From Cymodocea nodosa (Eukaryota; Streptophyta; Magnoliopsida; Alismatales; Cymodoceaceae), in assembly GCA_036874045.1 (NCBI GenBank), contig JAZBRI010000011.1:15146001-15210000 (forward strand): a DNA stretch of 64,000 nucleotides. Reading direction: 5' to 3'. The notes below the pieces were generated by a model. That model was not told where the DNA came from. It worked only from the letters and a program-made list of their open reading frames with translations, and made no database searches. Below are positions 33,365 to 47,591 of this stretch, one piece after another. Made by a program: the position numbers and the translations under genes. Each line of letters starts with the position of its first letter. Within the stretch, counting starts at the first letter, position 1.

Positions 33365-36300
33365 GGCAGGCGACTCAGAGTGTGATCGTGGCCCTGGAAG
33401 ATCGATCATGGCCGGGCAATATGGTCTTAATTTGCAGGTTACTTGTGTAAGTGGAGTGATTCGTAATCAAGAGACAGCAACGATTTCTGTGTTTTCGAAG
33501 CAATCGAAACTATTACGGTCGACTAATTATCAGAGGAAAAACGTCAAACCAAGAAGAATAATCTTTGCTTGGGACTGAGAGCAGGCAGATCTACGCAAAG
33601 GGTCACCGCAATTTAAGAAGCGTCCATGGTCAGGAGCAGACGAAGCTGACTTGCGGTTTCCACGGCACACTTCGAGCAACTACTACAACTGTATTCACAT
33701 CGTAAACTTTGATGTCACGCGAAAGTTCAAATTAAAATCAATTAAGTATAAGTAACGAATGTTCAAGTTATGTTATCAACCTGATATTTTACTATATATA
33801 TTTTTAATGCTGCTATTTTTTTTGTTTAAAAATTATTCTTTTAAGTTAGGCACCGAGGTTGCTAAGAAGCTCATTTACGTCTAAGAGGGACGTATGGCTT
33901 TCTCTTTCTTCTTGGTCTTTCCCTGTGGATCGCTTTTGTGTGTGCCTCTTCTCTGACTTCGGACTCTTTTCTGAGTATTTTAATTTCATTCACCCGTTTA
34001 GTTTTGAAAACAAAAAGTTATCGTATAAGTGCACGACGACCGGAACAAATGCGTCAACAGCACGCACGAGTTCGTTGCTTAGATTTTAATTAATTTGCTG
34101 GTCAAGAGAATTGCAAAAACGCCACACTTTTGTTTTGGGCGCAAGCCGAACTTGCGGTGGTGTGACGGAGAGGAGAGGGGGTGTGGTTGCCACCTGTACC
34201 TGTTCCCAGGTAAAACTTAAATACTATTTCTGGGGTAATTTCGCCGGCAACATTCGTGAACATCTACGCTAAAAATCGATTTTTTACGAAGAAATCGTAA
34301 CCAAGATATGCTACAGGATTATTTGCTTCTGCAACGAATACTTTTACGACATATTCAAGCAAAATGCATGTAAATGTTTTCACATCAATTGTTACTTTTT
34401 GCCTCAATGTTTTCGTAAATTCCACTTAATACGTCCTTCTGAAAGCAATTTGCACGGATTTAACGTGCAAATATTGCCCTTACAGAATGAGTCGCGCTGT
34501 TAAAACAAATTTACAAAAAAGAAAATGTACTTTGTTATTCGAACGTTAAATTTTATCAAGAACATTACGTGGATTACTTTCATCACGTTACGTCTTCATT
34601 TTGATTTTTTTAAGTCTGAAAATATTGATGTCATGCTACGTCAACAATTGGACGCGTTCTTTTAAGAAAAGCAGATCGTAAAGCCCAGTCCATATATCGA
34701 TCCATTCCAATTCTTAGGGCCCACATCGGTGTTGGAAAGGGGCCTTTTGCGTTCGACGCGCGAGTTTTGTTCGGTATCGTCCGCTTTCGACGACGAAAGT
34801 GAGAAGAGAAAAGCGCGGGAGAAAAGCTGCTCCGTTCCTCTCCACTCCACCCCACCTTCGTCGCTTGAGCCGTGGAAGACGCAGCCGAAAATACGAGTCA
34901 AGGTACCGGCGTTCGTTCTCTCTCCTGACTCCCTCCAATCAGAAAAATTTTTCGGGTGATTTCGGACGAGTTCGATCAGAAAGGAAAGGAAAAATTCAAG
35001 GGTTCAAAATATTTATACTCGGACAGCAGGGGAAATTTCCCTTACTTCCCGATGAGCACCTAACACTGGGAAATCTTTTTTTTTCCCTAACTTTCATTTA
35101 CCCAAACTTCCTTTCAATCTCTTCACTTCACTGCATTAAGGTCTCAAGCGAGGGAAAAATATACACTTGTCAAAATTTCAACATCTTTTTGGGGTAATGA
35201 CCTCTGGAACCCAGGAAAACATCTCTAGCTGGCAACGAAAGGGTTGGGAGTGTCATTGCTTAAACTTGTGAAATCCAGAAACTCTTGAAGATGTGCAGCC
35301 CTTGTTGTTGATCATGCTTTCATATTTCATCAAAATAACATCCCATAAATGATCTGGAAACAGATTTTTAGTTTAATTTTAGTAGTAGTTGTTTCCTGAT
35401 TTTATTAGGTTGTTATTACGATTTGAACCAATCACAATAATTGGTCAAATTGGCCCTCCACTTCCTAAGTGGAAGGGAGATTTTTATGGATCTAGGACTA
35501 ACTCTTTGATCCCCAAAATATAAGCATTGTTAAGGGGCGATTTTTAAAAAGAGAGAGGACCAACATGTCGAATCCCTTTCTATACAACCAAGACGTCCCT
35601 GCCTACTGCATTTACTTCTTCTTTTGTTAAGCAAGTCTTGAGTCTTAGAGGGGAGTTTTCTCATTCCTTTGTAAACCTATTCCATCAATAAAATAGGCAA
35701 AAAGGGGTTTTTCTCTCTCAAGATACACTTTTCTCTCTCCTGAATCCACCTAGTGCAATATTGGATCAATAAATTTTCCCAAATTTTAAGCAACCCTGAC
35801 AATATGATAGCCCTTCCATTTCCACCAGAATCAGCACACCTATCTTTGTTATATTATTTTTCGTGAGCGATGACGTGGTATTCGATGAAAAGGTTTGGCA
35901 AGTTGTCCATTTCTATGCATGTCACGTAGTATGAGATAAGAACAAGAAAAAGAAAAATTCGCGTCGTGGAAGAGGGCCATGGGACCTTTGTGGATTAAAC
36001 TACAAGGATGCTTGCGTTGGCTATTTTGTTTACAACTATTGTATGCACACCTAGTATTTTACTGCAGGATTCTTTGGTATTCATGTTTATTTTGTAAGAT
36101 AAATCAATAACTATCAACTAATAGTTACAAAGTTTTATTTTAAAATCATAACATATGATGGCTAAGATTTAAAAGATTTGATATACAAGATTGTAGCGTA
36201 GTCACAATTTAATTTATTTTACAAGATGAATGTATGCGCAAAAAAGAATGATATTTACAACCATATGAAGTGTGGACCTCCTCCTCCTCCCCCCATACTA

Positions 36301-39300
36301 TATTGTTTGTTGGACACGTTGATCTTACTTTGCCTTAAGTTCTTAGATGACCTACAACAAGGAAATGTTTGGATTTTCTAGTCCACAATATATAGGAAGC
36401 TAAAGAACTTGTGCTGCTTAATTTAAGGACATTGAAAAGGGCATAGAAAAATCTGATTTTAGAGTGCAAAGGCTTGTTTGCGCTTTGGGGTATTCGTGAT
36501 GTATTTATAAGCGTTAAAAACCTTAGGAGAGGTGGCTTGTCAGCTTCCTTGATTGTACCATGATCAGGGCAGTCTATTATGGCAGTCTGCGGTGTCAATT
36601 TTTTGTAGGAAATCTTTCTCTTGGCAAGGGGTTAATGGCTTCTGTCATCTTGCTACCTGGTTTGCAAGATGCTTAGGGCCATGGTTTGACCGAAGGTGTA
36701 AATTTGACTATACTTGCTCTGCTGACAGCAATTTGTTATATTAGCCTTTGTACAGCATATTCCCTTGGCAGGGTAATCAACCGACCGTCATCATATTCTC
36801 AGCTAGAGATAGATTATGAGCAGGGTGTTGGTTGATCTCATCCTCTAATGTTGGGGGGAGATCCCAATGCTGTGCTTTAGTAGAGACTTACACATCAGCT
36901 GCCAAATTAGAATGAGGGATTGATGTCAAATTGCGTTTTTACCTATGGGAGTCAAGCTTAGCTGATTGTTAGCAACTACAAAATTCTATTGGTTAAGTCT
37001 AGATTAATGTTGGATTGCAATAAACTGGCTTACGGTGTTCGTCTAAGATCGTCGAACGGTCTTGACTGTTATGTAGATGATTGTTACAAAATCATGATTC
37101 TCCCCGTGTTCGTTGTTTGTGTTGAATTGACATGAAAGAACAAAAGAATTTGTTGATTTCGTGAGTGATGATATATTTTACTATCTATCTTTATTGTCTG
37201 CATGGATACGGTACGCCCTCTACATATTTTCGTGAGTGATGGTCTGGAGGATCGCTTCGGTCGGATACCGCTGGCTCGATCCCCCGTCCACCAATTTGGT
37301 TCTGAGATGCACGTAACCACGTCTGCCCCTCACCACCGAACCCATGCATTTCTTCACGAGAGTATTTCAGGTGACGATAAATATTTATTCACATATACAT
37401 ATTTGTTTTCTGTGTATGACAGAAATACGCTCCGTTACTCTGTACATTCTTTTAAGCTCGAACTTAAATTTTAATCGAATTATTCATTTCTGGTCAATTC
37501 ATTCTGTTGCAATTGATTAAAAAATGTCATTTCTCCTCGTGTTGCACGACGACGGAAGAAGACATCATCGTTATTATTGCTATTTCGACATAAGCAAAAA
37601 ATAATGGAAGTCTTTGATGCAATTGGTACACACACACTCTCTGTTCACTTTCCTTTACGCGTGTTCTCACAGAGAGAGGGACCAATATAAACGAGAGTTG
37701 AGATTATTAAAAGTGTCCACGTCATTTTTATCGTTGACACCAATATTTTCATTTTCTCCTGTATTAATAGTCGTACAGATATGGCGCGGAGGAAGCCCTC
37801 GCATCGCATCTGATTCCTCGGCATGTGGTGTCTGTTCAGCAGGCGGATCAAATTTTTGCTACTTACGGATAAATAATTGGACAAAAATAAAAATAATCGG
37901 ACAGACTTGTCACTTGACAGCACCAGCACAGGTGTCATGGGTTCCATCTCTTCTCTCTCTGGTATGTGTATAATTCAACGTTGCTATAATTTTCATCGCT
38001 AATGTTTTTGTTTAATACAGTGGGAAAGATGTATTAACCAAAAGTCTCGATTATCAAGCGTATGGGTCCAATCAATGTAAGAAAAAGGAAGAACATTTTT
38101 CTTCTTTTAAAGCATCTCTTCGTCTACGGAAGATAAGATTTGTAGGCTCAATATCGACATTGCAAGTGAGATTGTGAGTTACTTGGGATTTCCGAAGATT
38201 TGGAATGAGCTTCTTTAATGAAGTTTATGTCCGAAGTTACAATAAAATTTTTTAATTAAAAAATAGATAAGTTAATCATGCAATTGAATATTAAGATAAT
38301 ATTCATTGCAGGGTTACCAAATACTTAATAATTATTATGACTTAACCAGTAAGACTAGATAAAAAGCAATCAAGAAAGAATTAGAGCACAGAACGATTAA
38401 AAAACATTTTAATTATGTTTGTGTCTACATCTTTTTATGGGAATGTTACATTGTTATATTTTCTTGTGATGTACGTGGACATGGTCTGACCGATTACCGT
38501 TTATTTAATTTCTGTATTTTTTAATAATAATAGTATCTTTTCTGATTGTCACCACCTATTGACTATTGTTTTTTATTCCATCTTTCCCGATCCTATCCGG
38601 CTATTGTATTGCTTTTTGACGAGACCAATATTCATTATAAATTTACTCGTCTTTTATTTATCATTAATTAATATATATATCGTATGTCTTTGGTGTTTTC
38701 CTCATCTAGTAGTCTTCTCTCTCTTTTTTCTTTCATTTTAACCTTCCATCCCCAGCGCTCGAACTCGGAACGTCAGCCTTTTCATCGTCATCTTGATCAT
38801 TAGTTGGAAGCATACGAGAGAAATTAAAATTGAAATCATTTATAAAATTAGGTTATGTGTATATAAATAAAATTGCTCCACGGGGGTTAATATATATCCG
38901 TCACGTGGAATCTTTGGACCTGATCTACCGCTCGTTTGGTTGGTTTTTGTTTGTCGTCGTTATTATTAGCAACGCCACCGGCCGTTTGTCTTTTTCTTGA
39001 GACATCTCCTTCCACTCTTGCCCGAGTTGGGACCATAGGCCATGACCTCTACAAGGGAAACGATAACGTTTTAATTGTTCTCATTTTTTGGACTGCGTGT
39101 ACACTCACCGGGGCAATGATAGGCAGCCCCCTCCGACGGCCTGCGAGAGCATCCTAAGCTTCCATGTAAACAACCGTCCTTCAATTTACCGGTCCATGCT
39201 TTGGTTCCGTCCTGTTGGAAAGTGAAGAGAAAAAATAAGACAGAAATTCTTCTTTACTTTCAAGATTAAAAGGAAGTGTTACGGAAGACATCTTCTTTTT

Positions 39301-39767
39301 ATATAAATAAAAGATAATTAAAACCATGTGAAATTACAAATATATCCTTATAAAAAAATTTCCTTACATTACATACCTACAAATATACCCTTACGTGAGT
39401 ATAATCAGTCTCCACAATCCACATCCTTCGCAGATCCACCTTCAATTACGGTACACTGACCACCATTTGCCTTCCACCGCACAGTTGCATAATCTCTGCG
39501 GGGGCGGCACCGGAGGATTGCTCTCGAGTCACCGTCTTGGTTGCGTCTGCCAGGTTGATTTTCTAACACGTGCTTCTGTTGGTCTTCTACTACGCTCCAA
39601 TCTCTGCAAGTAAAGAAGTGAAGTGTTTTTTGCCAATTCTTCTCTTGATGGGTCTGTCTGTTTGTTTGTTCCTTCTGCAGGCAAATCTTTTCCAATTTAT
39701 TATTATTATTTTTTTCTTCTAAGGAAGGACAGGTTCGTGTAGAGCTGGAGTGGTAGGGGTGAGAAGG
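33365..39767. other. Long intergenic region, no gene seen
   Basis: About 6.4 kb between the divergent glycosyltransferase and CLC genes, so it holds both promoters. A GC- and CpG-rich patch at about 34715-34960 is described separately. ORFs at 37202-37474, 37614-37973 and 38936-39157 lack recognisable domains. The last 370 bp (about 39395-39767) is GC-richer and pyrimidine-tract-rich and is probably the CLC leader. I recognised no transposon coding region. Confidence 0.5.
34715..34960. other. CpG-rich patch with GGGCCCA, possible orphan promoter or leader
   Basis: Starts with GGGCCCACATC (a site II/TCP-like GGGCCCA core) and continues with CpG-dense, then C/T-rich sequence resembling a plant gene leader. 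No credible coding exon follows on either strand within 4 kb. ORFs in five overlapping frames are compositional by-products. Confidence 0.35.
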
Positions 39768-42700
39768 ATGGAGCAGTGTGGAGATGAAGCAGACCTGGAG
39801 AACAACGCCGAGCAGTTGGCGGCAGAGGAAAGGAAAGGGGTTTGTAGGAACCACTCCAGTTTCATGGAAAAGGATGATAGCGATGGGTTGAGGCAGCCTC
39901 TGCTGAGGAGGAGGAACACCACCTCTCAGATCGCTATCATAGGCGCCAATGTCAGCCCAATTGAGAGTCTTGATTACGAGTAAGCAGAATTTACACCCAT
40001 CATGTGTTTGAGGATTTTATTATGTGAGGCCTGCCTGAGTGGACGCTATACTTTTATTTTCATTTTGCTCGTTGAGCCTCGCCAGATTTAAATGATAAAA
40101 CAAACTGACAAAATTTTGGAGAAAGAAAAAATGATCAATGAAAAAAATTTGTTTTTTAGCCCTCATAAACCAACATCTAGAGTGATGCTTTATTGCGAAA
40201 AAAGCATTGCGTGACATAATCTCTATATACTTCGGAAATCATATAGTTGCCATGCCAACCTACTGTTACCAGAAAGTCGTTGTCTTTATTTGAAGCTATC
40301 TTGGTCTGAAATGATTCTCTTTTTATTTGATATTTTTGCAGGATTGTGGAGAATGACCTGTACAAACAGGATTGGAGATCCAGGACCAAAAGTCAGATTT
40401 TGCAATTTGTTTTCCTCAAGTGGACCTACTCTCTTCTTATAGGCCTAGGTACTGGGCTTGCTGGCTTCTTCAATAATCTCTGTGTGGAAAACATAGCTGG
40501 CTATAAGATGATATGGACAAGCAATCTGATGCTTAGAAATAGGTAATTATAGCTGTTACTCCTAGTTAGGCTTGTCCCCGTCCTTTGTTGATTGTTCACG
40601 ACAATACGAACATGGAATTTTACTTGCTTCGATGCTTGAGTGATCTATCATAATTTGTGGTTTGTGTAATACAAGCATCCAATGGAAAATGTCTCTTTAG
40701 GTTCACATTTTTGTTTATCTTTTTATCAGGGGATTTTATCAAAAGATTCTCTTTGTTCAGAAGTTTTGTCTGTTTTCTTTGAAATTGATTATACATGCCT
40801 TGACCAGAATATATTATCAATAAAAGCCAGAATGATGGATTGAGAAATCTAAGTATTTGTGAATGTATCAGTCTCTCGGTAGTCTTGTTTTATATGTTAC
40901 CTTAGCTCTGTTTTTTTTTTGTGTGTGTATTATAATAGTTTCCATTAGCTATATTATTATGTGGTCTCTTTTCCTGTGCAGGCACTATGCGGCATTTTTT
41001 GTATATGCTGGCTTCAATTTGTTTTTAGCAACTGCTGCAGCAGCTTTATGTGCTTATGTAGCACCTGCAGCAGCTGGGTCTGGCATACCTGAAGTGAAAG
41101 CTTATCTCAATGGAATTGATTCAGATTCCATATTAGCTCCTAGTACACTCTTTGTGAAGGTAGTATCCATGTTAAGAAACTATTTTGTTACTAAACAAGA
41201 TTTTAATACTTTAAAATCTATCAAAGAAACAAAACAGAAATCATTTGTGAAGATAAACAGTACTAAACAATGCTACATAGAAAAGAATCTCCCCAACAAT
41301 GCTAAATAAAAAAGAATGTATCTTTTCCTTTTGAAACTTGTAGAAAGATGTAGATAGCAGGATTTAAACTCTAGTGAGGAGTATGGATCTACATAAACCT
41401 AGCCAATTTAGCTACTCTGAGTTGGTTAGAAAAGAATAATAGAATACATCTTCAATTCATAAATTTCTGATGCAGCTTCATAGAGAGAAGAAAATGTATT
41501 GCATTCAACTATTCAGGTTGTTGACATATGATACATATAGTGGGCTATATGCATGATTGTTGCTTCTATCAATTATGCATTAGTGACAGAAGTCGTATAC
41601 ATAGTAACACACAATTATCATTTTACTAAAACTAAATGTATTGCTTGCTAGGAAGTAACATGCATGATTAACATTGAGTTAAAATACAAGTGAAACGAAA
41701 ATCATGAAGTGATGGTTGGTGAAATCTTGGTTCAGATTTTGGAATTCAATAGTTTTCAAAAGGAAATGTAAGACTATTGATTTTGCAAAGAGAGTGTAGA
41801 AATAATCTTCTAAGAAAAAGAAAATATTGTATGTTTAAAATCTTTGGATTTGGCTACTTTCCTGTGAAGCTTGTGAAAAAAAATTAAGAGAAATCTATGG
41901 ATATCTACTTGATCCTAAAAAGCTAAATAAGCTTCCCTCAAAATAGTATGGAAATTTGCTACTCAAAAAAAAATTATGGAAATTTGCAATGTCCACTGTT
42001 TGATCATGCCTTAGGAAGAATATGATCACGTTTACAAAATTTGATTAAAAACCAAATCATGTGTTTATCCTATTTTAATCACAGGGGATGGAGTGAACCA
42101 TCTTGAAAAGTTTTACCTGATTGTTTGTAACAACTACAGATTTTTGGCTCTATTCTTGGAGTCTCTGCTGGATTTGTCTTGGGCAAGGAAGGGCCTATGG
42201 TACACACAGGAGCTTGCATTGCTTCATTGCTGGGACAGGGTGGATCTCGCAAATTTCATCTAACATGGACAGGGTTCAAATACTTCAAGAATGATGGTGA
42301 TCGACGAGACCTGATCACTTGTGGAGCTGCTGCAGGTGTGGCAGCTGCTTTTCGAGCACCTGTTGGTGGTGTCCTTTTTGCTCTTGAGGAAGCTGCTTCT
42401 TGGTACTTTCATGGCCCATATTTTTTTCTCATGTTTCTGTGAACTAGAAGTTTCAGTTTATGGAGTTTAGGGAATGTATGTCAAACTCAAATATTCCAAC
42501 AGAAAGGAGAGGAAAACCATCTATTTTTCAGAAGCGTGCATTTGCTAAGAATTTCACACATTGAGGGAAATTGCCAAAATCCATTTTCTTTTTTCTCTTT
42601 ACAGTATTACAATATTAGGAGAAATTTGGAGAATGCCAATAATCACCAAGTCTGCTCAAACTTAGACATGGATGATGGAAAACAGCATAAGAAACTAAAA

Positions 42701-45700
42701 ATTTCTGAGTGATCTTTTCTTATTTGTATTAGACCTGTCATTCTATTGGTTCATTAAAGAAAAAACCTTAGAGAAATCACAACAGAGATTAGAGAGAAGA
42801 TTGATAAATGTACTGAACATTGTAATATATTATATATAAACTAGTCAGATATTGAAGTATTGTGTTTGACTAATTTTCTTTGGTTAAATTTCTATTTGAT
42901 TTTTAGGTGGCGAAGTGCTTTATTATGGAGGACATTTTTCACTACAGCCGTGGTTGCTGTGGTATTGAGAAGTTTGATAGGATTCTGTCAAAATGGGAAG
43001 TGTGGCCTTTTTGGGGAAGGTGGTCTGATAATATTTGATATTAGTTCAAATATTACCACATACAATACTCCTGATCTGATAGCAATCTTAGTTATTGGAA
43101 TCATTGGAGGAATTTTTGGTGGTCTCTACAACTTCCTGATGGACCGGACTCTTCGCTGTTACAGTATCATTAATGAGTATGCCATTGCTTCCAAAGGATC
43201 TGTTTTTGTTTTCCTGCCTCTCTCTCTTTTCTGGAAGCAATTTTATTATTCTCGATTGCACAATAGAATTGTTCCCCTTCCATGAACTAAGTTATTTGAG
43301 ACTGAACAGATTTCTTTGCAAATGTTCTTGTCATCACCATGCAGATATTTAGATAACATTGAGGTGGTTTATTGTTGTATGGGATGCACAGCTTGTCTAT
43401 CATTTCATAGATTAACCATTTGACTAAAACCAATTAGTGATATTGATTACACAATTTACTACCATTAAAAAAAATCTAATGCCCTACATCAGATATTCAA
43501 TGGTGAAGCCAAGAATTCATGTTTGTGGGGGCTACATAGTACTTTATGTATGTATCTAAAAATATAATATATTCTCATTATAATCCAAAAATAAAAAATT
43601 ATAATTTTCCTCAAGGAGGCTTCATATTTTGAATGCATTGTATTTTCATATCACTTAAGTAACCAAAATATCATTCACCTAATGATTACCCAGTCAACGC
43701 TGCAATTTTTAAAATATTTATTGTAGAAAAAGATCTCTCCATAGTCATATTTACAATAAGTAATGTTGACACAAACTTGACAAGCAAATAAAACAAACGG
43801 TGCAAGATAACTTTTCGTTTGGAATCATTTCCTGGGCTGAAGCAACTATTTGTTTCAAATCAAGAAATTCATCATGATGATGCTTCTCATAATTGTACGA
43901 GTCAAGCACAACACTAGTATAAAATATCATATGAAGAAGTCCATGGGAATCTGGGAATTGTTGAATGAAATGGGTGTGATGGGATTCTTTAAGTGTGGGT
44001 AAATCACATGAAAACTTATAAAAATTTACATAACATACATATCAATTTTTGTTTGCAAAAGACATGTGAGGTCGCCCTCAGCCCCCATGTACTTTCTTCC
44101 ATGCAGATATCTTTGCTTCCTATAAATTGAAATTCACGTTCATAATTTTTTATGTTTACAAAATTGCAGGAAAGGACCTCCATTCAAGATTATTCTCACC
44201 ATTTGCATTTCTCTTCTCACATCATGTATCTATTTTGGACTCCCTTGGTTAGTAAAGTGCACCCCTTGCCCTGAAGGCATCGAGGAAAACTGCCCAACAA
44301 TTAGCAGAACAGGGAATTTCAAGAAATTTCATTGCACGCCAGGCTATTATAATGACCTTGCCACACTCTTTTTCAACACCAATGATGTTGCCATCCGAAA
44401 TCTTTACAGTGGTGGCACTAAAAATGAATTCTCCCTTGCAACTCTATTCATCCACTTCGTTTCCATCTATTGCCTTGGCATTGTAACCTATGGTGTTGCA
44501 GTTCCTTCTGGTCTTTTCATCCCTGTAATATTAGCTGGGGCATCATATGGCCGTTTTATTGGCACCCTCTTTGGCTCCATCTCTGGTCTGGATCCTGGTG
44601 TCTTTGCTCTACTTGGATCTGCAGCTTTTCTTGGTGGAACAATGAGAATGACTGTCTCGATATGTGTTATAATTCTTGAGCTAACAAATGACCTTCTTAT
44701 GCTCCCTTTGGTTATGCTAGTAATTCTCATATCCAAAACTGTTGCTGACAACTTCAACAGAGGTGTTTATGATGGAATTGTTGCTATGAAGGGTCTTCCT
44801 TACATGGAAGCCCACGTTGAGCCTTACATGAGGAATCTAGTTGCCAGGGATGTGGTCACTGGCCCACTCATCACCTTTTCTGGTGTCGAGAAAGTCAGGA
44901 ACATAATGCAAATGTTAAAGATGACACCTCATAATGGATTCCCAGTAATTGGCGAACTTCCATTCACAGATGCACCAGAATTATGTGGACTTGTTTTGAG
45001 ATCTCATTTGCTTGTGTTGCTCAAAGGAAAGCAATTCACAAAGAATAGAGTTATGACAGGATCATTGAAGTTGCTTAGTAGGTTTGGTGCTTTTGACTTT
45101 GCAAAGGCTGGGTCAGGAAAGGCAATCAAGATTGAGGATTTGAATATCAATGAAGAAGAAATGGAAATGTATGTGGATCTCCACCCGATCATCAACAAAT
45201 CACCTTACACAGTGGTTGAGACGATGTCACTTGCCAAGGCTGCAATTTTATTCAGAGCGCTTGGCCTTAGACACTTGTGTGTTGTACCAACAAGTGCAGG
45301 GGTAAGTGTATCCATTCATTCTCAATATGCATGTGAAATTAGCATAACAGCAGTTGTGGATTCTTCATTTACCACTTATATAGTTAAAAACAAAGTGGAA
45401 GTAGCATGACATTTGGTACTTTATTATAATAAATTGTATGTTAAAATTTCAATATTTAGTTTTTAATACCTTATACATAAAAAATATGGGATTTTATCCA
45501 TTATAAGTATAGAATAGTTAAATTTTCAATGGGATTCTATACCTTTTTTTGATGCTTGAAATTCTATACTTACTGTTCTCAAAATCTGAATTTGATCTTG
45601 GCTCTAAAGGAACACCTGCTAGATACGTAACACATGCAAGTCAAACATTGTTTTATCGTAGAGATTTTTGAACTTTGTGTTCAATATCAAATTGGATTTA

Positions 45701-47591
45701 GACTGAGTCTTAAAGATGGGGGGAGATATTGTTGGTCCAATTGGGCACAAGCCCTGTTGGTCTTCCTTAAGGATTAATTCACTCTAGTAGATTGACTGAA
45801 TGCAAAAAGCCTTCCACTACCAAGTGATCGTGTTTTCACAGGATCAATTGCTACTCATGTTAGCATTCTCACTTCTAATATCTCTAGTTCTTGTCACCAA
45901 GAATTTTTCCTAATTGACATAGAGTCTTTCTTTTTTGAGTATCACATCTATAAATGTAATGAAAGAAACCATTCCCTCCCATTTGTTTACCTATCATACC
46001 AAAAGAAAATAAGACCAAAAAGAGCCCCCTTCTATGCCACTTTAGGGGGTGCAGGGAAAGAGTAAAAAGCAACGTGAGAGTGTATTCAGTGCTTGACCCT
46101 CCTTTTAGATGGTGAAGGCTCACACACTTCCACAAAATGATTGAGAACCACAATGGGTCAAAATGCATGTGAAAGTAGCATAACAGTGGATGTGGATTCT
46201 TCATTTTTTACTTCTATAATTAAACCACATTTGGTACTTTATTATAATAAATTGTATATTAAAAATTCATCTTTGGTTTTTAATCGCTTATACATCAAAA
46301 ATATAGCATTTTATTGATTAGCCGTAGAAGTATAAAATAGTTAAAATTTCAATAGAATTCTGTACTTATATCCATCTCTTCTTGTTTTAGTTAATTTTGA
46401 TCCTTTTTCTCTTGGAACATTACTTTCCTGAGTGAAGCATGGAGTATTTCTTTAACATTATTGCAATACACTTGGTATTGTTCTTCATGTGTCTGTGATA
46501 ATAGGATGAAAAAGAACAAGACAAATTTATCATATCCTGGCTTTCTAGCCTCAAACCAATAAATATTTTGACTAGTTCACTATTTTTTTTCTTTGTTTAA
46601 CTATTTCATTAGAATAGGCATTCATGTATAAAAAAAAGAATAGACTTGTTTGTTTCATATTGTACTTCACACTTGAATGCAAGATTTTTTAGAATGACAT
46701 GGTAGTTTCAAACAAGTTTTTTTCTACAACTTTGAAAACCGATAATTCATTTTTATGTGATTTTGAATTAAACAAGTTGTTGATAAAAAAGTTGTAAAAT
46801 ATAACTTTTCTAACTGCATATAAAAATACATTTCCAAGCATGTCCCTAGTCAGGCATGGATTTTTTTCATAATAGCATCTTACTGTGTTTGTTTAAAAGA
46901 GCCGAACAACTCCTTTTTCCTTAGAATTAGGACTATTCATATGAGAATGCATTGAAGCTACAATGTGAGCTCCAACTTAAAATCAGATTTGTTATTGGAG
47001 CTGTGTTTGTTGGAGGAAGATGTTTTTTAGTTTCCCATTTTACTATTGAAGTGACATTCTGGTGAAGTCACATGCTCATGGTAGAAGAGATGAGTGGGAT
47101 TAGAGAGCAAAGCCGAATCATGCCTTAATACAACCAATGTCCTTGGGAGCTGCAAGAAGAGTGTTTTTTTTAAAACCAAAATCAGTGATTTTCTCTTTGA
47201 TGAAAATATAACTTCTACATTTTTGAAACCAATTGATGGCAAAGCTTTGAAAACACTGTCCTAAGTTTTCAAGGCTATTTTCAGAATTTTTTGTATACAT
47301 AAAAAAATCTAAAAACTTACAGATAATATTGCCATCTAGTAAGCCAATTTTTTTGAAACAGTTGTGATCCTAATCATAATTTCAAACGTAGACTTAGTGT
47401 CTTGATTATTTTAATTGGAATGCAGAAGAGAATCTTTTCATATATGTCCAGAAGTTTCACTCCATTTGCTTGAAAAAATTTTATTTTAAATGCAGAGACC
47501 ACCTATAGTCGGAATACTAACAAGACATGATTTCATGCCTGAGCATGTTCTTGGTCTGTATCCTCGGCTAAATCCACACAAGAAGATATAG
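39768..47591 (+). CDS. CLC-type chloride channel/transporter (CLC-c-like), 7 exons
   Basis: Exons 39768-39979, 40342-40542, 40982-41159, 42140-42402, 42907-43176, 44170-45301 and 47496-47591 join in frame with GT-AG introns to 783 residues, the usual size. Plant CLC proteins move Cl- or nitrate across tonoplast or Golgi membranes, often in exchange for H+. Selectivity motif GSGIPE (170-175) has Ser, as in Cl--preferring CLC-c, rather than the Pro of nitrate-selective CLC-a. GKEGP (212-216) supplies the gating Glu214, and FALEE supplies the proton Glu281. The membrane domain runs from about 95 to 575; two cytosolic CBS domains follow (about 597-665 and 712-775), the second split by the last intron. 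Intron 6 (2.2 kb) carries a direct duplication and a possible LTR remnant. Assignment to CLC-c rather than another subfamily rests on the Ser and overall resemblance. Confidence 0.94.
45328..46372. repeat. Direct duplication of about 210-220 bp within CLC intron 6
   Basis: Segments 45328-45548 and 46164-46372 share TGCATGTGAAA-TAGCATAACAG at one end, TTTGGTACTTTATTATAATAAATTGTAT in the middle and AATTCTAT-like sequence at the other, offset by 836 bp and moderately diverged. About 615 bp of unrelated sequence lies between. The first copy starts 27 bp after the exon 6 donor. Confidence 0.8.
45712..46160 (+). mobile_element. Possible LTR-retrotransposon 3' junction remnant
   Basis: GATGGGGGGAGATAT (purine-rich, like a polypurine tract) is followed at 45730-45736 by TGTTGGT, a common plant LTR start. 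The right end is not clear, and no second LTR, primer site or coding region was found. It lies between the two copies of the intron 6 duplication. Confidence 0.3.

Noticed and set aside
32290..33385. Long + strand ORFs at 32290-32874, 32843-33385 and 32952-33341
   Set aside because: They are the complement of the GC-rich glycosyltransferase exons; only the minus strand shows family motifs and working splice sites.
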